From: CADEFX01 sp963840425
Lineage (GTDB): Bacteria; Pseudomonadota; Alphaproteobacteria; Rhizobiales; Hyphomicrobiaceae
Length of the DNA stretch: 64,000 bases
Reading direction: 5' to 3'
Assembly: GCA_963840425.1 (NCBI GenBank)
Contig: CAWIYZ010000002.1
Coordinates: 124,001-188,000 of the forward strand
Part shown: positions 35,564-45,735 of the stretch, in pieces
Numbering within the stretch: position 1 is the stretch's first letter
Layout: each line of letters begins with the position of its first letter
Position numbers and translations under genes: made by a program
The notes under the pieces: generated by a model
Seen by the model: only the letters and a program-made list of their open reading frames with translations
Told to the model about the DNA's origin: nothing
Database searches by the model: none

Positions 35564-37714
35564 ATGGCTACGCAGGCAGGTCAATCCAGCGCGGACTTCT
35601 ATAAGCAGCTGGGTCGCATGTACGGGATGTACACAGGGGCCTTTCTGGCCTTCATTGTGTTCGTCGCGATTCTCGAGCAGCTCCGGGTTCCGAACTTCAT
35701 CCTCGGCTATCTGTTCGTGTTCTTCACCCTCGCCGTCTACGCCATCATTGGCGTTGCAACGCGGACGGCACAGGTCTCCGAGTACTACGTCGCGGGCCGG
35801 CGCGTCCCGGCCTTCTACAACGGCATGGCGACAGGCGCCGATTGGATGTCGGCGGCTTCGTTTGTCGGCATGGCCGGCACGCTATTCCTTGCGGGCTACG
35901 ATGGCCTCGCCTGGGTGCTGGGTTGGACCGGCGGTTTCGTGCTGGTATCGATCCTGGTCGGGCCGTACCTGCGCAAGTTCGGCGCCTATACCGTGCCTGA
36001 CTTCATGGCGTTCAGGTTCGGCGGCAACTTCGCCCGTTTCCTCGGCGTCATTGTTCTCGTTTGCTGCTCCTTCACCTATGTGACGGCGCAGATCTTCGGC
36101 ACCGGTCTCATCGCTTCGCGCTTCCTGGGAATGCAGTTCGAGGTCGCAGTCTTCGTCGGGCTCGTCGGCATTCTGCTGTGCGCCATGCTCGGTGGCATGC
36201 GGGCGGTAACGTGGACGCAAATCGCACAGTACATCGTCCTCATCATCGCCTACCTCACGCCGATCATTATTCTGTCCACCAAGAAGTACGGCATCCCAGT
36301 CCCACAGCTCACCTATGGGCAGGCGCTGGCGGACATCACTGCACGCGAGCAGGAGATGCTGCAGACGGGCTTGGCAACAGCGGCCACGCTCAAACCTCAT
36401 ATCCAACCATTCATCAACTATTCTCCGCTGAACTTCTTCGGCATCATCTTCTGCATGATGGTCGGCACAGCTTCGCTGCCGCACATTCTCATGCGCTACT
36501 TCACCACGCCTTCCGTGCGTGAGGCCCGTAAATCGGTGGGCTGGTCGCTGTTCTTCATCTTCCTCCTCTACTTCTCGGCGCCGGCTTACGCTGCGTTCTC
36601 GAAGCTGGAGGTCTATACCAACATCATCGGGCGTGACGTTGCTTCGATCCGTCCGTGGATGTTCACCTGGGGTGAGCTTGGACTGATCCAGATTTGCGGC
36701 AAGAACGCTGCCAGCGTGCAGGCCGTGATTGATGCCTGTAAGGCTGTGGCCGGACACCCCGGCGTCGTGCGGCTGCAGGACTTCGTGATCAATACGGACG
36801 TGATTGTGCTCTCCACGCCTGAGATCGCGGGCCTGCCGTATGTGATCTCGGGTCTGGTGGCGGCGGGCGGTCTCGCGGCGGCGCTTTCCACCGCCGACGG
36901 CCTGCTGCTCGCCATCGCCAACGCGCTCAGCCACGACATCTACTACAAGATGATTACCCCGCTGCGCGCCGGCATTCGCTCCGTCGTCGTCGGCATCATC
37001 TTCGCGGCTGTGGTTGCCGGCATTGCGCTCCTGCTGCAGGGGCCGAGCCCTGTCTACGGCATCGCGTGGCGCTGGCTGCTGCTGGGTGGCTTGGCGGTAT
37101 TGATCGCGGCCGTGATTCCGTTCTGGACCGGCGCGACGGAGGTCGCCAAGCGTCTGATCGTGGCGCGCGTTCTTCTGCTGCTGGTGGCCATCGCCGCCGC
37201 GGCGACTGCCTCCACCAGGCCCTCGGACATCCTGGCCATGGTCGGGTGGGCGTTCTCGCTCGCCATGGCCGGCAACTTTCCGGCCCTGGTCATGGGTATC
37301 TGGTGGAAGCGCTCGACGACGACAGCCGCCATTTGCGGGATGATTGCCGGGTTCGGGCTGTGCCTCTTCTACCTCGTCGTCACCCGCTACTTCCCGGGGG
37401 CTGGCGTGGCCTACTTCGGCATGACCTCGCTGCTCAATCCGGTTACCGGGGCGCCGCTGGTCAATATCGCCCAGGCGATGGCACTGCCGAACGCGATGGA
37501 GGTCTTCCCGACGCTGGCGCATCCGCTTGCCAACAAGGTCGGCTGGTTCAATCTCAACAACATCAACTGCGGGTTGCTTGGGATGCCCCTGGGCTTCTTG
37601 GTGATCTTCCTGGTCAGCTTTGTCACCAAGCCTCCGTCAGCGGAGATACTGGCTCTCGTTGACGAGATCCGCAAGCCGCGCGGCAATACGGTGCTCGAGG
37701 AGAAGACCACCTAG
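35564..37714 (+). CDS. Sodium:solute symporter, VC_2705 type (ActP-like)
   Basis: Large inner-membrane symporter of 716 residues in the SSS family with about 13 transmembrane segments. The core includes VSEYYVAGRRVPAFYNGMATGADWMSAASFVGMAG, typical of acetate/solute symporters, and GLAAALSTADGLLLAIANALSHDIYYK near residue 450 (helix 8-9 sodium site region). The family usually takes up acetate, lactate or other short carboxylates. ATG at 35564 is chosen because GGGGGGAAGGG lies just upstream. It is closed by a strong terminator at 37736. Confidence 0.92.
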   Translation: MATQAGQSSADFYKQLGRMYGMYTGAFLAFIVFVAILEQLRVPNFILGYLFVFFTLAVYAIIGVATRTAQVSEYYVAGRRVPAFYNGMATGADWMSAASFVGMAGTLFLAGYDGLAWVLGWTGGFVLVSILVGPYLRKFGAYTVPDFMAFRFGGNFARFLGVIVLVCCSFTYVTAQIFGTGLIASRFLGMQFEVAVFVGLVGILLCAMLGGMRAVTWTQIAQYIVLIIAYLTPIIILSTKKYGIPVPQLTYGQALADITAREQEMLQTGLATAATLKPHIQPFINYSPLNFFGIIFCMMVGTASLPHILMRYFTTPSVREARKSVGWSLFFIFLLYFSAPAYAAFSKLEVYTNIIGRDVASIRPWMFTWGELGLIQICGKNAASVQAVIDACKAVAGHPGVVRLQDFVINTDVIVLSTPEIAGLPYVISGLVAAGGLAAALSTADGLLLAIANALSHDIYYKMITPLRAGIRSVVVGIIFAAVVAGIALLLQGPSPVYGIAWRWLLLGGLAVLIAAVIPFWTGATEVAKRLIVARVLLLLVAIAAAATASTRPSDILAMVGWAFSLAMAGNFPALVMGIWWKRSTTTAAICGMIAGFGLCLFYLVVTRYFPGAGVAYFGMTSLLNPVTGAPLVNIAQAMALPNAMEVFPTLAHPLANKVGWFNLNNINCGLLGMPLGFLVIFLVSFVTKPPSAEILALVDEIRKPRGNTVLEEKTT

Positions 37715-37735
37715 CTGCATAGATATCGGAAAGCG

Positions 37736-37766
37736 AAGCGGGGTCCTTCGGGACCCCGCTTCTTTT
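37736..37766 (+). terminator. Rho-independent terminator after symporter
   Basis: Perfect 11-base stem AAGCGGGGTCC / GGACCCCGCTT with a stable UUCG tetraloop, followed by TCTTTTT-like T-run. It lies 21 bases after the symporter stop. Confidence 0.93.
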
Positions 37767-37833
37767 TGGGTCCCCGCTTGCCGACACCGTTGCCGCCAGC
37801 CATCTTGAACAGCCTTCGGGAGTTCGGGAATCC

Positions 37834-38142
37834 GTGACAACAACCTTTCCGCTCTGGAGCTACTGGTATTTCCATCTGCCGAACTTCGTTCTGGCGGCGC
37901 TCATGTACACGCTCCTCGGGCGCGCCCTGCTTGCCCTCATCCTCGATCCTGACTCCTCCAACTACATCTGGCGCTTTTTCTGCCGTCTCACCGATCCGGT
38001 CGTGGCGATCGTAGCGGCGATAACGCCCAAGGCGACGGCGCCGGTGGTGCTCTGGATGTTCGGGTTCGTCTGGCTGTTCTGGCTGCGCGTTCTGCTTCTC
38101 AACCTATTTCTGGCGCTCGGCGCGCTGCCCCGCACAGGCTGA
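37834..38142 (+). CDS. Small membrane protein, YggT-like
   Basis: 102-residue protein with two or three hydrophobic segments (LPNFVLAALMYTLLGRALLALIL and VVLWMFGFVWLFWLRVLLLNLFLAL) and between them FCRLTDPVVAIVAAITPKATAP, which matches the DPxLxxxxxxxP pattern of YggT-family membrane proteins. GTG at 37834 is the start. It lies behind the symporter terminator, so it has its own promoter, and is followed 8 bases later by another small membrane gene. Confidence 0.65.
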   Translation: MTTTFPLWSYWYFHLPNFVLAALMYTLLGRALLALILDPDSSNYIWRFFCRLTDPVVAIVAAITPKATAPVVLWMFGFVWLFWLRVLLLNLFLALGALPRTG

Positions 38143-38150
38143 GGCGAACC

Positions 38151-38477
38151 ATGGATCGCAATCTCTACTACGTGGGCATCGCCTTCTTCGGGATGATCAA
38201 CGGCCTTTTCAACCAGCTCTTTCTACTGTTCGCGCTGATTTACGTGCAGATCCTCGCGCCGGCGCTGCTGTTCGGCAGCGTGCCACTGACCCTGATGTTC
38301 GCCTCGCTGATGGTCTCGACTTTCACCATCATCCTCGGCGGTATTCCGGCCGCGATCTACGAGCGGTTCGTTGGCGCCAGGGATGATTCCACCCAAGTGT
38401 CCCTGTGGATCTGGCTGGCCGGGACAGCCATTTTGACCGTTCCCGCCATCGGCAACTTCCTCAATATCGGGCTGTAA
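38151..38477 (+). CDS. Small membrane protein, unknown
   Basis: 108-residue protein with about three hydrophobic segments, starting MDRNLYYVGIAFFGMINGLF. The middle PAAIYERFVGARDDSTQVSLW forms a charged loop. I do not recognise a family. It probably forms a pair with the preceding YggT-like gene; both lie next to the symporter operon, which suggests, but does not prove, a shared role. Its stop is 23 bases from the convergent amidohydrolase stop. Confidence 0.65.
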   Translation: MDRNLYYVGIAFFGMINGLFNQLFLLFALIYVQILAPALLFGSVPLTLMFASLMVSTFTIILGGIPAAIYERFVGARDDSTQVSLWIWLAGTAILTVPAIGNFLNIGL

Positions 38478-38500
38478 GCCCGTCCGCGCGATTGAAACGC

Positions 38501-39604
38501 TTACGCCGCTATCCCGAGCAGCTGCGCGGCCGTGCCGCCGAGGATCGCGACCCGGTCGGCATCGCTCAAGTCCGGCGTTTCGAGGATGAGATCGATGGCG
38601 GTCGTCGTCCACGGATAGGGGTAGTCGGTGCCGACCATGAGCTGGCTGGCGCCGACCTCGGCCACCAGATGACGCACGCCCTCGGGCCGGAACACCATCG
38701 TGTCGTAGTAGACCTGCTTGGCGTACCCCGAAGGGCACTTCTTGATGGGCCCGTGCGTGCCTCCGGGACATAAATCCGGCCGCACCGGACAGCCGCGGTC
38801 GAAGCGCCCGAGATAGGACGGCAGATAGCCGCCGGCATGCGCCGCGCAGATCTTGAGGCCCGGGAACCGGTCGAGCGTGCCTTCGAAAATCAGATGCGAG
38901 AGGGCGATCGTGGTTTCCAGCGGATTGCCGATGACGTTGCTCAAGTAGCCGTTGCCCTTGAAGCGATGACTGAGCTGTTCCGGCGCGCCGTCGCCTTGCG
39001 GGTGAATGAACACGAGCACGCCCAGCTCTTCGGCCTTGGCCCAGAAAGGATGAAATCTCGTGTCGCTAAGCTCTTCGCCGGCGACATTGCCGCCGATGGC
39101 CGCTCCGCGCAGGCCGTACTTCTTCACGCCTTCCTCGAGCTGCCGGGCGGCGAGATCGGGAAACTGCAGCGCCACCGATGCGAAGGCCACGAAACGGTCC
39201 GGGTTCTTCGCGCATGCCTCGGCCAGTCGCTCGTTCTGAATCTGAATGATCTTCTGCGCGAGATCGCGGTCGGCGACCCTGTACCAGTTGGGATTGATGC
39301 TCAGCGCCTCGATGTCGATGCCTTGCTCGTCCATGGTCTTGATACGCAGGGCGACCGCAGTGGCCATGTCGAGGTCGGTGCGCAGCGCCGGACCGCCCAG
39401 TTGCAAGTCCATGAGGGCCAGCGCTTCCGGCACTGCACAGTGCGCATGGACGTCCACGGTCTTCACGCGCTTGCCGCTGATGACCACCTCGCGGCGTCTG
39501 GACCCTGCGTGCGCGTGTGGCCCGGCTTCCGCGCCACACGCAACGAACACCAGGCCGCCCGCGGTACCCGCTGTCGGCGCGGTCAAGTCTCTGCAGCCCG
39601 TCAT
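38501..39604 (-). CDS. Amidohydrolase 2 / ACMSD-like decarboxylase
   Basis: TIM-barrel metal enzyme of 367 residues. The metal motif is TVDVHAHC (HxH) near residue 52, followed by IDIEALSINPNWYRVADRDLA, a metal/substrate His in VFIHPQGDG, FEGTLDRFPGLKICAAHAGGYLP and the Asp in MVGTDYPYPW. These identify the ACMSD branch of amidohydrolases, which decarboxylate or hydrolyse aromatic ring-cleavage products. The N-terminus (TAPTAGTAGGLVFVACG) resembles a worn twin-arginine or lipoprotein signal that has lost its double Arg. It follows two SDR genes on the same strand with 21-base spacing, an apparent operon. Confidence 0.85.
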   Translation of the reverse strand: MTGCRDLTAPTAGTAGGLVFVACGAEAGPHAHAGSRRREVVISGKRVKTVDVHAHCAVPEALALMDLQLGGPALRTDLDMATAVALRIKTMDEQGIDIEALSINPNWYRVADRDLAQKIIQIQNERLAEACAKNPDRFVAFASVALQFPDLAARQLEEGVKKYGLRGAAIGGNVAGEELSDTRFHPFWAKAEELGVLVFIHPQGDGAPEQLSHRFKGNGYLSNVIGNPLETTIALSHLIFEGTLDRFPGLKICAAHAGGYLPSYLGRFDRGCPVRPDLCPGGTHGPIKKCPSGYAKQVYYDTMVFRPEGVRHLVAEVGASQLMVGTDYPYPWTTTAIDLILETPDLSDADRVAILGGTAAQLLGIAA

Positions 39605-39625
39605 GGCGCGCCTTGCCTCCGTGTC

Positions 39626-40393
39626 TCAGAGAGCGGCCGTCACACCGCCATCCACATACAGCACATGCCCTGTGACGAAGCTCGCCGCATCCGACGCCAG
39701 AAATATCGCGGCGCCGACCAGATCCTCCACGTTGCCCCAGCGGCCGAGCGGCACGCGGGACTCGACAAACGCCGTGAACGCCTTGTCGGTCACCAGCGCT
39801 CGTGTCAGGGGCGTATCGAAATATCCAGGCCCGATGCCGTTGACGCGGATGCCGTGCTTGCCCCAGTCGATCGCCATGCCCTTGGTCAGCATCTTCACCG
39901 CGCCTTTTGTCGCCGTGTAGGGCGCGATCGCCGGCCGTGCCTGCTCGCTGTTGATCGAGCAGATGTTGATGATCGAGCCCTTCTTGCGCGGGATCATCTG
40001 CCGCGCCACCGCGCGCGCGACGTAAAACACGCCATCGAGGTTGACACGCATAAGGTTGTCCCAGGCGTCCTGGGTGAAATCTTCAAGCGGCACGCGGCAC
40101 TGAATCCCGGCGTTATTAATGAGAATGTCGATCGGCCCGACATCGCGCGCGATCTTCTCAACCGCAACAGCGACTGCGCCGCTGTCGCTCACGTCGAACA
40201 GGGATGTGTGCGCTGCCAGCCCTTCAGCGCGGAACTGGGCCGCAACCGTGTCCAGCTCTCCCGGCACATTGCAGTTGAGCACGACCTGCGCGCCTGCACC
40301 GGCCAGTCCTCGCGCCAGGGCCAGACCGATGCCCGAGGTGGAGCCGGTCACCAGCGCCACGCGGCCATCGAGCCTGAACAGATTTGCGGTCAT
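39626..40393 (-). CDS. SDR, gluconate 5-dehydrogenase-like (copy A)
   Basis: Classical SDR of 255 residues with TGSTSGIG cofactor motif, NNAG, YTATK catalytic pair (Tyr/Lys) and C-terminal TGHVLYVDGGVTAAL. The block IPRKKGSIINICSINSEQARPAIAPYTATKGAVKMLTKGMAIDWGKHGIRVNGIGPGYF is typical of gluconate 5-dehydrogenase (IdnO) relatives. It is closely similar to the next upstream gene over the whole length, so the two are tandem paralogues. Together with the divergent idonate dehydrogenase gene this suggests interconversion of sugar acids such as idonate, 5-ketogluconate and gluconate. Confidence 0.88.
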   Translation of the reverse strand: MTANLFRLDGRVALVTGSTSGIGLALARGLAGAGAQVVLNCNVPGELDTVAAQFRAEGLAAHTSLFDVSDSGAVAVAVEKIARDVGPIDILINNAGIQCRVPLEDFTQDAWDNLMRVNLDGVFYVARAVARQMIPRKKGSIINICSINSEQARPAIAPYTATKGAVKMLTKGMAIDWGKHGIRVNGIGPGYFDTPLTRALVTDKAFTAFVESRVPLGRWGNVEDLVGAAIFLASDAASFVTGHVLYVDGGVTAAL

Positions 40394-40405
40394 ATGTTCC
40401 TGTTT

Positions 40406-41173
40406 CTAAAGTGCCGACGTCACGCCGCCGTCGACGTAGAGAATGTGCCCGGTCACGAAGCTCGCGGCATCCGACGCAAGGAACACGGCCGCGCCTACCA
40501 GCTCCTCCACCTCGCCCCAGCGGCCAAGCGGCGTGCGCCCCGTCAGCCAACCCGAGAACTGCTCGTTGGTATAGAGCGCCTTGTTGAGCTCGGTCTTGAA
40601 ATACCCCGGCCCGATGCCGTTGACACGAATGCCGTACTTACCCCAGTCCACGGCCATGCCCTTGGTCAGCATCTTGAGCCCGCCCTTGGTGGCGGTGTAG
40701 GGCGCGATGGTCGGCCGGCCGAGCTCGCTGTTGACCGAGCAGATGTTGATGATCGATCCCTTCTTGCGCGGGATCATGCGGCGCGCCACCGTCTGCCCGA
40801 CAATGAAAGCGCTGTCGAGGTTGGTGCGCATCACCTCGCGCCAGGTATCGTCGGGAAACTCTTCGAGCGGCATGCGCCGCTGAATGCCGGCATTGTTGAT
40901 GAGAATGCCGATCGGACCGACCTCGCGCTCGATGCGCTCCACTGCGGCTTCAACGCCGGTGCGATCGGTCACGTCGAACGTGGCCTGATGCACGGCGGGA
41001 CCAATGCCTTCGAGTGTCTTTGCGGCGGCAGCAAGCCGGTCTGCATCGCGGCCGTTGAGGACAACGCGGGCGCCCGAACCGGCAAGTCCTTTGGCGAGCG
41101 CATAGCCGATGCCGGCGGATGAGCCGGTCACCAGCGCAATGCGTCCCTTCAAGTCGAACTGTTCGAGAGGCAT
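40406..41173 (-). CDS. SDR, gluconate 5-dehydrogenase-like (copy B)
   Basis: Classical SDR of 255 residues, same length as copy A and sharing long identical blocks (IPRKKGSIINICS, APYTATKGG/A, GIRVNGIGPGYF, LASDAASFVTGH). Motifs are TGSSAGIG, NNAG and YTATK. The specificity part at about 190-215 differs (FKTELNKALYTNEQFSGWL against FDTPLTRALVTDKAFTAFV), consistent with divergence for two substrates after duplication. It is the first gene of the minus-strand operon and divergent from idnD-like at 41341; the 167-base gap between them must hold both promoters. Confidence 0.88.
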   Translation of the reverse strand: MPLEQFDLKGRIALVTGSSAGIGYALAKGLAGSGARVVLNGRDADRLAAAAKTLEGIGPAVHQATFDVTDRTGVEAAVERIEREVGPIGILINNAGIQRRMPLEEFPDDTWREVMRTNLDSAFIVGQTVARRMIPRKKGSIINICSVNSELGRPTIAPYTATKGGLKMLTKGMAVDWGKYGIRVNGIGPGYFKTELNKALYTNEQFSGWLTGRTPLGRWGEVEELVGAAVFLASDAASFVTGHILYVDGGVTSAL

Positions 41174-41340
41174 CAGGTGCCATTCCTGTGTTCGCGCGGG
41201 AGCTCATCTTCAACCCAGGAGCGAGGCGAGGCAAATGCCTTTGAGCCTCTGGCGCCGCTCCTGCAAGCTGGAATGTCTTGTCCCGGCCGGCTGCCAGCTC
41301 ATGCTAAGGTTGCTTCGGGTACTTCCGGAGCAAAATTGCC

Positions 41341-42375
41341 ATGCGTGCCGTCGTCATTCATGCCGCCAAAGACCTGCGCATCGACGAGATCGCATTGACG
41401 GCATCTGGTCCACGCGATGTCCGCGTGCGCGTCGAAGCCGGCGGTATCTGCGGCTCGGACCTTCACTACTACCACGAGGGGCGCATCGGCACGATTTTGC
41501 TGAAGGAGCCGATGATCCTCGGCCATGAGATTGCAGGCGTAGTGGACCAAGTCGGCGCGGAGGTCGATGGCATCAAACCCGGTAACCGCGTCGCGGTATC
41601 GCCGAGCCGGCCATGCGGAGCTTGCCGCTTTTGTCAGGCCGGGCAGCAGATCCACTGCCTCGATATGCGCTTCTACGGCAGCGCCATGCGCATGCCGCAC
41701 GTGCAGGGCGCCTTCCGTGAGATCCTGGTGGCGGATGCCGCACAATGCCATGTCGTGCCGGCCTCGCTGACCGCTGCCGAAGCGGCCATGGCCGAGCCGT
41801 TCGCCGTCTGCCTGCATGCGGCCCGCCGCGCGGGTCCCTTGCTCGGACGGCGCGTGCTGATTACCGGCTCGGGTCCGATCGGCGCGCTGTGCGCCATTGC
41901 AGTTCGACGCGCCGGCGCCGTCGAGGTGGTGGCGACGGATGTGGCGGATGCGCCCGGCGAGTTCATGCGTCAGCTCGGCGCCGACCGCTTCATCAACGTC
42001 GCGCGCGACAAGGACGCGCTCGCAGCCTATGCCAACGACAAGGGCAGCTTCGATGTTCTGATGGAAGCGTCGGGAAGCCAGCAGGCGCTTGTTGCCGCTT
42101 TCGATGTGGTGAAGCCCGGCGGTATTCTCGTCCAGGTCGGCATCGGCGCTCCGGCCACGCTGCCGCTGCACGTCATCGTTGCCAAGGAATTCGAGCTGCG
42201 CGGCACCTTCCGCTTCCACGAGGAGTTTGCTCTGGCGACTGAGCTGCTCGCCAAGCGCCTCGTCGATGTGAAGCCGCTGATCACGGCCACCTTGCCGTTT
42301 ACGGAGGCGCGGGCGGCATTCGATCTCTCGTCCGACCGCTCACGCGCGATGAAGGTGCAACTCGCGTTTGGCTGA
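41341..42375 (+). CDS. idnD: L-idonate 5-dehydrogenase-like zinc alcohol dehydrogenase
   Basis: MDR enzyme of 344 residues. Catalytic zinc residues are GGICGSDLHYY (Cys) and GHEIAG (His-Glu); the structural zinc Cys cluster is PCGACRFCQAGQQIHC. The NAD-binding motif is VLITGSGPIGALCAIAVRRAG. The sequence DLHYYHEGRIG is characteristic of idonate dehydrogenases. It would oxidise L-idonate to 5-ketogluconate, which the divergent gluconate 5-dehydrogenase-like SDRs could reduce. The symbol is given from family similarity and context, so sorbitol or related polyols remain possible substrates. Confidence 0.82.
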   Translation: MRAVVIHAAKDLRIDEIALTASGPRDVRVRVEAGGICGSDLHYYHEGRIGTILLKEPMILGHEIAGVVDQVGAEVDGIKPGNRVAVSPSRPCGACRFCQAGQQIHCLDMRFYGSAMRMPHVQGAFREILVADAAQCHVVPASLTAAEAAMAEPFAVCLHAARRAGPLLGRRVLITGSGPIGALCAIAVRRAGAVEVVATDVADAPGEFMRQLGADRFINVARDKDALAAYANDKGSFDVLMEASGSQQALVAAFDVVKPGGILVQVGIGAPATLPLHVIVAKEFELRGTFRFHEEFALATELLAKRLVDVKPLITATLPFTEARAAFDLSSDRSRAMKVQLAFG

Positions 42376-42413
42376 AGGCGGTCGAGCCGCGCTTTCTGCA
42401 TGAAAGGCGTGGG

Positions 42414-42447
42414 CAAACAAAAGACCGCCCCGCATTGCGCGGAGCGG
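42414..42447 (-). terminator. Rho-independent terminator of groESL
   Basis: Read on the minus strand: CCGCTCCGC, a 5-base loop, GCGGGGCGG (one G-U wobble in the stem) and then TCTTTTGTTT. It lies about 76 bases after the groEL stop and ends the groESL transcript. Confidence 0.82.
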
Positions 42448-42522
42448 CCCTTGGTCCGAAACGTCGCCGTTCCGGCGTGATCCCTTTTCGAGCCCTGGAG
42501 GGCAGGGCTCGAAAGCAACGAC

Positions 42523-44166
<1,644 letters not shown>

Positions 44167-44214
44167 GTTGACTTGCTCCTGGGGGTGGGGGTGTTTGAAT
44201 GGGGTGGGGCGCGT

Positions 44215-44505
44215 TTAGCGCTCCAGCACGCCCATGATGTCGCTTTCCTTCATGATCAACAGTTCCTGGCCGTCGATCTTGACCTCAGTGCCGGACCATT
44301 TGCCGAACAGCACCTTGTCGCCCTTCTTGAGATCGATGGCGATCAGCTTGCCGCTGTCGTCGCGGCCACCCGGACCCACGGCGATGACCTCGCCTTGCTG
44401 CGGCTTCTCGGCGGCGGTGTCGGGAATGATGATGCCGCCGGCACTCTTGGTCTCTTGCTCGGTCCGGCGCACGACCACGCGGTCGTGGAGGGGGCGGAAT
44501 TTCAT
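44215..44505 (-). CDS. groES: Co-chaperonin GroES
   Basis: Co-chaperonin of 96 residues: MKFRPLHDRVVVRRTEQETKSAGGIIIPDTAAEKPQQGEV, with the mobile loop ETKSAGGIIIPD that binds GroEL, and the closing MKESDIMGVLER. First gene of the groESL operon. The CIRCE operator lies 77 bases upstream. Confidence 0.98.
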   Translation of the reverse strand: MKFRPLHDRVVVRRTEQETKSAGGIIIPDTAAEKPQQGEVIAVGPGGRDDSGKLIAIDLKKGDKVLFGKWSGTEVKIDGQELLIMKESDIMGVLER

Positions 44506-44581
44506 GGGGTTTCTCGTCTCCCGTCAGAGGCTTGGATGAATGCCCGATGAGATGTTCGTCGGGATTGGGATGAGGCGCCTG

Positions 44582-44608
44582 TTAGCACTCAAATCTTATG
44601 AGTGCCAA
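44582..44608. promoter_or_regulatory. CIRCE operator (HrcA site)
   Basis: TTAGCACTC, nine bases, GAGTGCCAA: the CIRCE inverted repeat with a single mismatch in the last half (consensus GAGTGCTAA). It lies upstream of groES and indicates heat-shock control by the HrcA repressor, which is not encoded in this window. Confidence 0.95.
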
Positions 44609-44708
44609 CGGTCGTGGGTGTGATAAGTGAGGCGAGGGGGCGGTGTCAAGCAGGACCGCAGTCCGCCGCCGGCGATGGTGTAAACGCAGGCTTAGCGGGC
44701 GACCCGCC

Positions 44709-45242
44709 TCAGCGCCGCGGCCGTCGGCGGAAGCCGTCGTCCGGCGGTAGCTGGTCGCCAGACGCTGCCGGCGCTTGGCCCTTGTCCCCTGCCGTTGCTG
44801 GGGCACCCTTCTGGGCAACGCCGCTGCGAGTGGGCTGGCTGCACTCGGTCAGCCAGACGTCGAACACGGGATGCTCCACGGCATTGAGCCCTGGGCTCTC
44901 GGCAAACATCCAGCCCGAAAAGATGCGCTTCTGCGCCCCATCCAGCCCGGTCTCGTCGACCTCGACGAACGAAGTCGTCTTCGGCGGCTCGGTCGGCGCC
45001 CGCGTGTAGCAAGCCCGGGGTGTGACCTTGAGCGCGCCAAACTCGCGCGTCTCTCCGAGCTTGATCTCGAGCTTGGAGATGCGCGCCGTCACCTTGTCGA
45101 GCGCGGCGAACACGGCCGTGCCGTTCTCGATGCGCTGCGCGGCGGCTGGCACGGTCAGGGCTGCGATACCAAGCACACAAATACCTGCCGCACCCAGCAC
45201 CCATCGCCCTGGGAACGCCAGTTTCTCTACGCAGCTGCTCAT
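44709..45242 (-). CDS. DUF2155 domain exported protein
   Basis: Exported protein of about 177 residues. The N-terminus MSSCVEKLAFPGRWVLGAAG and the following ICVLGIAALTVPAAAQ form a signal peptide. The DUF2155 domain covers ALDKVTARISKLEIKLGETREFGALKVTPRACYTRAPTEPPKTTSFVEVDE and FSGWMFAESPGLNAVEHPVFDVWLTEC. The C-terminus is a Pro/Gly/Lys-rich tail. GTG at 45287 would add 15 residues; ATG at 45242 is preferred because of the signal peptide. In many alphaproteobacteria this gene neighbours NDUFA12, as here. Confidence 0.85.
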   Translation of the reverse strand: MSSCVEKLAFPGRWVLGAAGICVLGIAALTVPAAAQRIENGTAVFAALDKVTARISKLEIKLGETREFGALKVTPRACYTRAPTEPPKTTSFVEVDETGLDGAQKRIFSGWMFAESPGLNAVEHPVFDVWLTECSQPTRSGVAQKGAPATAGDKGQAPAASGDQLPPDDGFRRRPRR

Positions 45243-45336
45243 CTTCCCGCGCACGTTGTTCGAGCTTCCCGCGACATTCGAACTCACTCATGCAGCGAAT
45301 GTAGGCGCCAACATGGAAGCGCCTACTGGAACCCGC

Positions 45337-45735
45337 CTATTCCGGTCTCCAGGCTTTGTAGTCGCCCGTTGCTCCTGCACGCCGGCCCTTGCCTAGAATG
45401 GAGCCTGGCGGCCGCCATGCCGCTGGTGTGCCGGTCAAATTTTCCACGTGCGGCTTCTGCCACGGGCGGGCGGCGTATTTCTCCTCGGTTGGCGGCGTAT
45501 CGACGGTGTAGTGCATCCATCCGTGCCATTCGGGCGGGATCTTGGACGCCTCCGCGAGGTTCTTGTAGATCACCCAGCGGCGTGGAACGTCTAACGGTCC
45601 GACGCCCTTGCTCTGCACGTAGTAGCGGTTGCCCTCGGCATCAGTGCCGACGTGCTTGCCGCGCAACGCCGTGTAAATGCGGTTGGACCACGTGTTGCCG
45701 CCCCACCAGCTGAAGATCTCGGTGAAAATGCCCAC
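45337..45735 (-). CDS. Complex I accessory subunit NDUFA12-like
   Basis: Protein of about 132 residues related to mitochondrial NDUFA12/B17.2. The hallmarks are WWGGNTWSNRIYTALRGKHVGTDAEGNRYYVQ, PRRWVIYKN, IPPEWHGWMHYTVDTPPTEE and the ending GDYKAWRPE. It helps assemble NADH:quinone oxidoreductase in alphaproteobacteria. GTG at 45735 (VGIFTEIFSWWGG) is preferred by family length; an in-frame ATG at 45801 would add 22 non-conserved residues. It precedes the DUF2155 gene on the same strand. Confidence 0.9.
   Translation of the reverse strand: MGIFTEIFSWWGGNTWSNRIYTALRGKHVGTDAEGNRYYVQSKGVGPLDVPRRWVIYKNLAEASKIPPEWHGWMHYTVDTPPTEEKYAARPWQKPHVENLTGTPAAWRPPGSILGKGRRAGATGDYKAWRPE

Noticed and set aside
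39540..39604. Possible frameshift in the amidohydrolase N-terminus, which looks like a damaged twin-arginine signal
   Set aside because: The continuous frame from 39604 keeps the expected length and the TAGTAGGLVF part, so simple divergence explains it and no indel is needed.
38837..41122. A 761-codon plus-strand frame opposite the amidohydrolase and SDR genes
   Set aside because: The true genes are on the minus strand with clear catalytic motifs; the plus frame is a shadow with internal repetition caused by the duplicated SDRs.
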